A DNA stretch of 64,000 nt from Ruminococcus sp. (GTDB taxonomy: Bacteria > Bacillota > Clostridia > Oscillospirales > Ruminococcaceae), in contig JAJPYB010000007.1 in NCBI GenBank assembly GCA_021205185.1, forward strand, positions 177,606-241,605, given 5' to 3'. The position numbers and the translations under genes were made by a program. Each line of letters begins with the position of its first letter. Position 1 is the stretch's first letter. Positions 59,668-64,000 of this stretch are shown here, one piece after another. The notes beneath the pieces are model-generated. The model had not been told where the DNA came from and made no database searches. It saw only the letters and a program-made list of their open reading frames with translations.

Positions 59668-62265
59668 TTACGAAATTGCTAAATGCCCGTCACGAACTGT
59701 AATGGTTACCAATGAATCAGGAGCTATTTTATTCGCAATAATTTGCCTTGCAATAAGCGTTTCGAGCTCACGCTGGATAAATCTCTTCAGCGGTCTTGCG
59801 CCATATACAGGGTCGTATCCGTTATCAACGATATAGCTCTTAGCCTCGTTTGTGACTTCGATTTTAATGTGCTGCTCTGAAAGTCTGTCTGCAAGCCTTT
59901 TAATCATTAAGTCAACGACCTTTCCTATTTCATCCTTGCTAAGCGGCTTGTAGTAAACTATTTCGTCGAGCCTGTTTAAAAATTCAGGACGGAAGCTTTG
60001 CTTTAAAAGTGCGTCAACCTGACTCTTAGCGTCGGCGCTGATTTCGCCGTCCGAGCCTATTCCGTCAAGAATAATAGGCGAGCCTAAATTTGAAGTCAGA
60101 ATAATTATGGTATTCTTAAAGTCAACGGTACGACCCTGCGAGTCTGTAATTCGTCCGTCGTCAAGCACCTGCAGCAGAATGTTAAATACATCCGGGTGTG
60201 CCTTTTCAACTTCATCGAACAATACTATAGAATATGGCTTGCGCCTTACGGCTTCGGTTAGCTGACCTCCCTCGTCGTAGCCGACGTATCCCGGAGGTGC
60301 GCCTATAAGACGAGATACCGAGTATTTCTCCATATACTCCGACATATCAATTCTTATAATGCTGTTTTCATCGTCAAAAAGCGCTTCGGCTAACGCTTTG
60401 GCAAGCTCCGTCTTTCCAACGCCCGTTGGACCGAGGAACAAAAACGAGCCTATCGGTCTGTTCGGATCTGCAATTCTCGCACGAGAACGCAGTATTGCTT
60501 CGCTTACCTTTGAAACTGCTTCGTTCTGACCAATTACTCTGCCGTGAAGCGTATCCTCCATGTGAAGAAGCTTTTCACGCTCGCCCTCTAACAGCTTTGC
60601 AACAGGAATGCCTGTCCAGCGAGCAACAATCCGAGCAATTTCCTCCTCGGTTACTCTGTCACGAAGAAGCGTGTCGTTTTTCTTAGCGTCGTTTGCAATT
60701 TTCTCCTGCTCCTCAAGCTCCTTTTTGAGGGACGGCAGAGTTCCGTATTGAAGCTCGGCTGCCTTAGCAAGGTCATACTCACGCTTAGCCTTTTCAATAT
60801 CGCCGTTTACCTTTTCAATTTCAGCACGTAAATCCTGTACCTTTTTAATAGCGGTCTTTTCGTTCTCCCATTTTGCCTTTAATGAGTTAAACTCATCTCT
60901 GTATTCAGCAAGCTCCTTTTGAATCTCCGCTAAATGTTCCTTTGAAAGCTGGTCGTCCTCGTGCTTTAACGCCGCCTCCTCAATTTCGTGTTGCATTATT
61001 TTTCTTGAAATGTCGTCAAGCTCTGTCGGCATAGAGTTCATTTCTGTCTTTATAAGAGCGCAGGCTTCGTCCACAAGGTCGATAGCCTTATCAGGAAGGA
61101 ATCTGTCCGAGATATATCTGTTTGAAAGGGTAGCGGCAGCTATAAGAGCTGAGTCGGAGATTTTAACTCCGTGATAAACTTCGTAGCGTTCCTCAAGTCC
61201 TCTTAAAATTGTAATTGTGTCCTCAACGCTCGGCTCATCAACAAGCACAGGCTGAAAACGTCTTTCAAGAGCTGCGTCCTTTTCAATATACTCTCTGTAC
61301 TCGTTAAGCGTTGTAGCGCCGATACAGTGAAGCTCTCCTCTCGCGAGCATCGGCTTCAGAATATTTCCGGCGTCCATCGCTCCGTCAGTTTTACCCGCTC
61401 CGACAATCAAATGTAGCTCGTCAATAAAGAGTATGATTTTGCCCTCGCTCTTTTTGACCTCCACCAGAACTGCCTTTAGTCTTTCCTCAAATTCTCCTCT
61501 GTATTTCGCTCCTGCAACCAAAGCGCCCATATCGAGTGAGAAAATTTGCCTGTCCGCCAGGTTGTTCGGAACATCTCCTCTTACGATTCTGAGCGCCAAG
61601 CCTTCGGCAATAGCCGTTTTACCAACGCCCGGCTCGCCAATCAAAACAGGGTTGTTCTTTGTCTTTCTTGAAAGTATTCTTATGACGTTCCTTATTTCAG
61701 TATCACGTCCGATTACAGGGTCGAGCTTATTTTGTCTTGCAAGCTCCACTAAGTCCTGACCGTACTTTTTGAGAACATCGTAGGTTTCCTCAGGATTGTC
61801 GGTTGTGACGTTCCTGTTTCCGCGAACCTCCATCAGAGCCGATAAAAACGCATTTTTGTTGATACCGTATTTCTTCAGGAGCTTTTCAACGTCATCCGAC
61901 GCCTTGTCAATTATTGCAAGCATAAGATGCTCTACAGAAATATATTCGTCGTTCATCTTCTGAGCAGTCTTTTCAGCAGCTACAAGTACCTGCTCAAGCT
62001 GTGCCGAAGCACCGATCTGCGAAGCACGATACCCTGAGCCGGAGATTTTCGGCAGAGCGTCAACAATCTCGTTCGCTTCACGTTCAAAAGCAGCAGTATC
62101 CACATCCATTTTCTTGAGCAAAGAGGGGATAAGGCTGTCCGAAACGCTAAGCAGCGCCGATAAAAGATGCGCCGTGTCAACCACGCTGTTTGAATTTCCC
62201 ACCGCTAAATCCTGTGCGCCTTGAATTACCTCAAGCGACTTTTGCGTAAATTTATTTGCATTCAT
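59668..62265 (-). CDS. clpB: Chaperone disaggregase ClpB
   Basis: An 865-residue AAA+ hexamer that rescues aggregated proteins with DnaK. The Clp N domain is about 1-145. The first AAA module has [17 protein letters not shown] and [12 protein letters not shown], the coiled-coil M domain (about 410-520) follows, and the second module has [19 protein letters not shown] and [13 protein letters not shown]. The M domain and lack of an IGF loop mark it as ClpB rather than ClpC. A CIRCE element overlaps its promoter region, so HrcA control is expected. Confidence 0.97.
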   Translation of the reverse strand: MNANKFTQKSLEVIQGAQDLAVGNSNSVVDTAHLLSALLSVSDSLIPSLLKKMDVDTAAFEREANEIVDALPKISGSGYRASQIGASAQLEQVLVAAEKTAQKMNDEYISVEHLMLAIIDKASDDVEKLLKKYGINKNAFLSALMEVRGNRNVTTDNPEETYDVLKKYGQDLVELARQNKLDPVIGRDTEIRNVIRILSRKTKNNPVLIGEPGVGKTAIAEGLALRIVRGDVPNNLADRQIFSLDMGALVAGAKYRGEFEERLKAVLVEVKKSEGKIILFIDELHLIVGAGKTDGAMDAGNILKPMLARGELHCIGATTLNEYREYIEKDAALERRFQPVLVDEPSVEDTITILRGLEERYEVYHGVKISDSALIAAATLSNRYISDRFLPDKAIDLVDEACALIKTEMNSMPTELDDISRKIMQHEIEEAALKHEDDQLSKEHLAEIQKELAEYRDEFNSLKAKWENEKTAIKKVQDLRAEIEKVNGDIEKAKREYDLAKAAELQYGTLPSLKKELEEQEKIANDAKKNDTLLRDRVTEEEIARIVARWTGIPVAKLLEGEREKLLHMEDTLHGRVIGQNEAVSKVSEAILRSRARIADPNRPIGSFLFLGPTGVGKTELAKALAEALFDDENSIIRIDMSEYMEKYSVSRLIGAPPGYVGYDEGGQLTEAVRRKPYSIVLFDEVEKAHPDVFNILLQVLDDGRITDSQGRTVDFKNTIIILTSNLGSPIILDGIGSDGEISADAKSQVDALLKQSFRPEFLNRLDEIVYYKPLSKDEIGKVVDLMIKRLADRLSEQHIKIEVTNEAKSYIVDNGYDPVYGARPLKRFIQRELETLIARQIIANKIAPDSLVTITVRDGHLAIS

Positions 62266-62306
62266 CTTTCATTTCTCCTTTCGTTAGCAGTCTAAGTTTG
62301 TGAGTG

Positions 62307-62365
62307 TCAGCACTCTCGCCTCTCGAGTGCTAATTATATTATATCACGGCTTTGTCATTTGTCAA
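62307..62365 (-). promoter_or_regulatory. clpB promoter with CIRCE element
   Basis: On the minus strand TTGACA (62360-62365) and TATAAT (62338-62343) are 16 bp apart. Downstream is TTAGCACTC-N9-GAGTGCTGA (62307-62333), which matches the CIRCE operator TTAGCACTC-N9-GAGTGCTAA at 17 of 18 positions. HrcA is therefore the likely repressor. Confidence 0.9.
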
Positions 62366-62375
62366 GCGTTTTTGC

Positions 62376-62408
62376 AAAAAAAATCACCGACTTTTAAAAA
62401 TCGGTGAT
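62376..62408 (-). terminator. Terminator of the NfeD-SPFH operon
   Basis: On the minus strand ATCACCGA/TCGGTGAT stem followed by eight T residues. Confidence 0.9.
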
Positions 62409-62431
62409 GAAATATTAAGCTTTGGGTAAGC

Positions 62432-63388
62432 TTATTCAGCTGGAGTATCGCTTTCAACAATGCCCTTTAAGCTGGAAGCCAATCCTGCAAGTCCCTGAAT
62501 TTCGCTTGGGATAATAATCTTTGTAGCCTTTCCGTCGGCAGCTGCCTGAAACGCTTCAAGGCTTTTAAGTGCGATAACTGGCTGACTGGGGTTAGCTTCG
62601 TTTAGCATAGCTATTGCGTCCGCACGTGCACGCTGAACAGTTTCAATAGCTTGAGCCTCGCCCTGTGCTTCAAGAATTTTCTTTTGCTTAACAGCGTCAG
62701 CCTTCAGAATTTCAGCTTCCTTATCAGCCTGCGCTCTTAAAATTTTAGATTCCTTTTCACCCTCGGCAGCAAGCACCTGAGATTTCTTTTCTCCCTCAGC
62801 CTGAAGAATCTTTTCTCTACGCTCACGCTCCGCCTTCATCTGCTTTTCCATAGCGTCCTGAATCTCACGAGGAGGAAGGATGTTTTTAAGCTCAACTCTG
62901 TTTACCTTGATTCCCCAACGGTCAGTAGCTTCGTCGAGAATTTCTGTGATTTTCGTGTTGATAGTGTCACGGGAGGTAAGGGTAGCGTCAAGCTCCAGCT
63001 CGCCGATGATATTTCTGAGCGTTGTAGCGGATAGATTCTCAATCGCAGAAATAGGACGCTCAACACCGTAAGTGTATTGCTTGGCGTCAGTTACCTGAAA
63101 GAACACAACCGTATCAATCTGCATTGTAACATTATCCTTCGTAATAACCGGCTGTGGCTTGAAGTCTACAACCTGCTCTTTAATTGAAACCTTCTTAGCT
63201 ATTCTGTCAATAAACGGCATAAGAATGTGAAGTCCCGTTCCCCAGGCTGCGTGAAATGCTCCCAGTCTTTCAACTACAAATACCTGAGCCTGCGGTACGA
63301 TTTTGATTCTTGAAATCAACAGAAGCAAAATAACAATAATTACCGCCAGCAGTACCAATGCTACTGAATTGTCTGAAAAAAAGTCCAT
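62432..63388 (-). CDS. SPFH/Band 7 (stomatin-like, QmcA type) membrane protein
   Basis: A 318-residue protein with an N-terminal membrane helix (about 8-27) and an SPFH domain (about 28-190) beginning IVPQAQVFVVERLGAFH. A coiled-coil Glu/Lys/Ala stretch follows (ERREKILQAEGEKKSQVLAAEGEKESKIL). It forms large membrane microdomain assemblies by family. SPFH genes are often paired with NfeD proteins, as here, where the NfeD gene is 19 bp upstream. A strong terminator follows. Confidence 0.93.
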   Translation of the reverse strand: MDFFSDNSVALVLLAVIIVILLLLISRIKIVPQAQVFVVERLGAFHAAWGTGLHILMPFIDRIAKKVSIKEQVVDFKPQPVITKDNVTMQIDTVVFFQVTDAKQYTYGVERPISAIENLSATTLRNIIGELELDATLTSRDTINTKITEILDEATDRWGIKVNRVELKNILPPREIQDAMEKQMKAERERREKILQAEGEKKSQVLAAEGEKESKILRAQADKEAEILKADAVKQKKILEAQGEAQAIETVQRARADAIAMLNEANPSQPVIALKSLEAFQAAADGKATKIIIPSEIQGLAGLASSLKGIVESDTPAE

Positions 63389-63407
63389 AACTCAAATTCC
63401 TTTCTGT

Positions 63408-63830
63408 TTAAGGTTTAGAAACGTAAAGCTTCGCTCCCTCTATTTTGTCAACTATAACTGCGTCACCGACCTTAAAAATTTCCGAGTCGGTAGAAATTGC
63501 CATCCAATCTACGCCGTCAAGCTTAACTCGTCCCGTTGTTTTTTCGTTGTCAATTTCTTGCGTGACAATCGCCCGCTTGCCAATATTCAGCTCAGCGTTC
63601 GTTTCAACGTGCTTTCGCTTTAGCTTTTTGACAGCCGGTCGAGTAAGCAGTAGCAAAATGCAGGAAACGACAACAAATATAACGCATTGAGCTATAGTCG
63701 AATCGACAAAAAGACTGACAATAAGCGTTATTAAAGCGGCGGCTGAGAACCAGATTGAAATCAGCGCCATAGAGGTTGAAACTTCAAGGATTAAAAAGAG
63801 GACAAAGGCTATTGCCCATATGTATAACAT
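63408..63830 (-). CDS. NfeD-like membrane protein
   Basis: A 140-residue protein with about three N-terminal helices and a C-terminal OB-fold (about 85-140) with GKRAIVTQEIDNEKTTGRVKLDGVDW and VGDAVIVDKIEGAKLYV. This is the short NfeD type without the ClpP-like protease. It works with the SPFH partner encoded next in membrane organisation. CGGAGGTGTG precedes the ATG. A TTGACA upstream near 63879 may start the operon. Confidence 0.9.
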   Translation of the reverse strand: MLYIWAIAFVLFLILEVSTSMALISIWFSAAALITLIVSLFVDSTIAQCVIFVVVSCILLLLTRPAVKKLKRKHVETNAELNIGKRAIVTQEIDNEKTTGRVKLDGVDWMAISTDSEIFKVGDAVIVDKIEGAKLYVSKP

Positions 63831-63956
63831 TTACACACCTCCGAAAAAATATTCTTTTTGTGTTAAGTTATCCTGTCAAGACAATAATACCACATCACAA
63901 GCCAAAAGTAAATGGGAATTTTAAATTTTACAAATGAGGGTCACCCATAAAAACCA

Positions 63957-63985
63957 TTGTCAAACCCTTAAAAATGTGGTATATT
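63957..63985 (+). promoter_or_regulatory. Promoter for a rightward gene beyond the window
   Basis: TTGTCA (63957-63962) and TATATT (63980-63985) with a 17-bp spacer. ATGATAAAA at 63992 could be the start of a gene cut off by the window edge, but no ribosome site is visible. Confidence 0.4.
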
Positions 63986-64000
63986 TAATATATGATAAAA

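Overview
The window reads as a chromosomal segment of a spore-forming Gram-positive anaerobe of class Clostridia, most likely a Ruminococcus-like member of the Oscillospiraceae (inference from gene content; no search was run). Sporulation genes (a pro-sigK with its N-terminal pro-sequence, an M23 SpoIIQ-like gene, spmA, spmB, a SpoVB-type flippase), a cohesin-like protein next to a dockerin protein, a reverse rubrerythrin, a T-box before pheST, a CIRCE element before clpB, and AT-rich promoters with near-consensus TTGACA-17-TATAAT all fit.

Layout. 0-9.4 kb: SOS-type dinB, a structured non-coding RNA, FNT and DUF1275 membrane proteins, a nitroreductase, the cohesin/dockerin pair, dtd, sigK with the SpoIIQ-like gene, and a zinc-ribbon membrane protein. 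9.6-12.7 kb: intracellular GH13 amylase, HU plus a Lys/Ala-rich DUF6465-like protein, rubrerythrin. 12.9-20.5 kb: one operon for a type IV pilus or competence-type machine (pilC, M, N, O, a PilX-like gene, two prepilins, pilB, pilT). 20.6-26.3 kb: MFS transporter, tcdA, and a TetR-controlled ABC exporter with two ATPases. 26.4-31.9 kb: a decayed surface-polysaccharide acylation cluster in which three of four genes are broken. 32-35 kb: tRNA-Ser, a 23-residue membrane peptide, and an accessory island with a chimeric RhuM/kinase gene, two VOC proteins and a flavin reductase. 35-41 kb: pyrG, yebC, ilvE, then a two-gene transmembrane protein plus SIR2-like module. 41-50 kb: Phe T-box, pheS, pheT, ireB with a long structured leader, pdaA-like deacetylase, a large Asp/Tyr-rich lipoprotein, and mazG-hup-rqcP. 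50-64 kb (all minus strand): spoVB-like, spmBA, a catalytically degenerate GH25 protein, rpoD, dnaG, a lipoprotein, dgt, yigZ, rpmE, clpB, SPFH and NfeD.

The most interesting item is the SIR2 module at 39.5-41.1 kb. It is an isolated cassette between terminators, resembles a SIR2-type anti-phage (NAD-depleting) system paired with a membrane protein, and its promoter has nine consecutive G residues between perfect -35 and -10 hexamers only 12 bp apart. That is the arrangement of a phase-variable promoter caught in an OFF length. A 34-nt element upstream of this promoter recurs (31/34 identical) at the same distance from the promoter of the cohesin-like gene, so the two loci may share a regulator.
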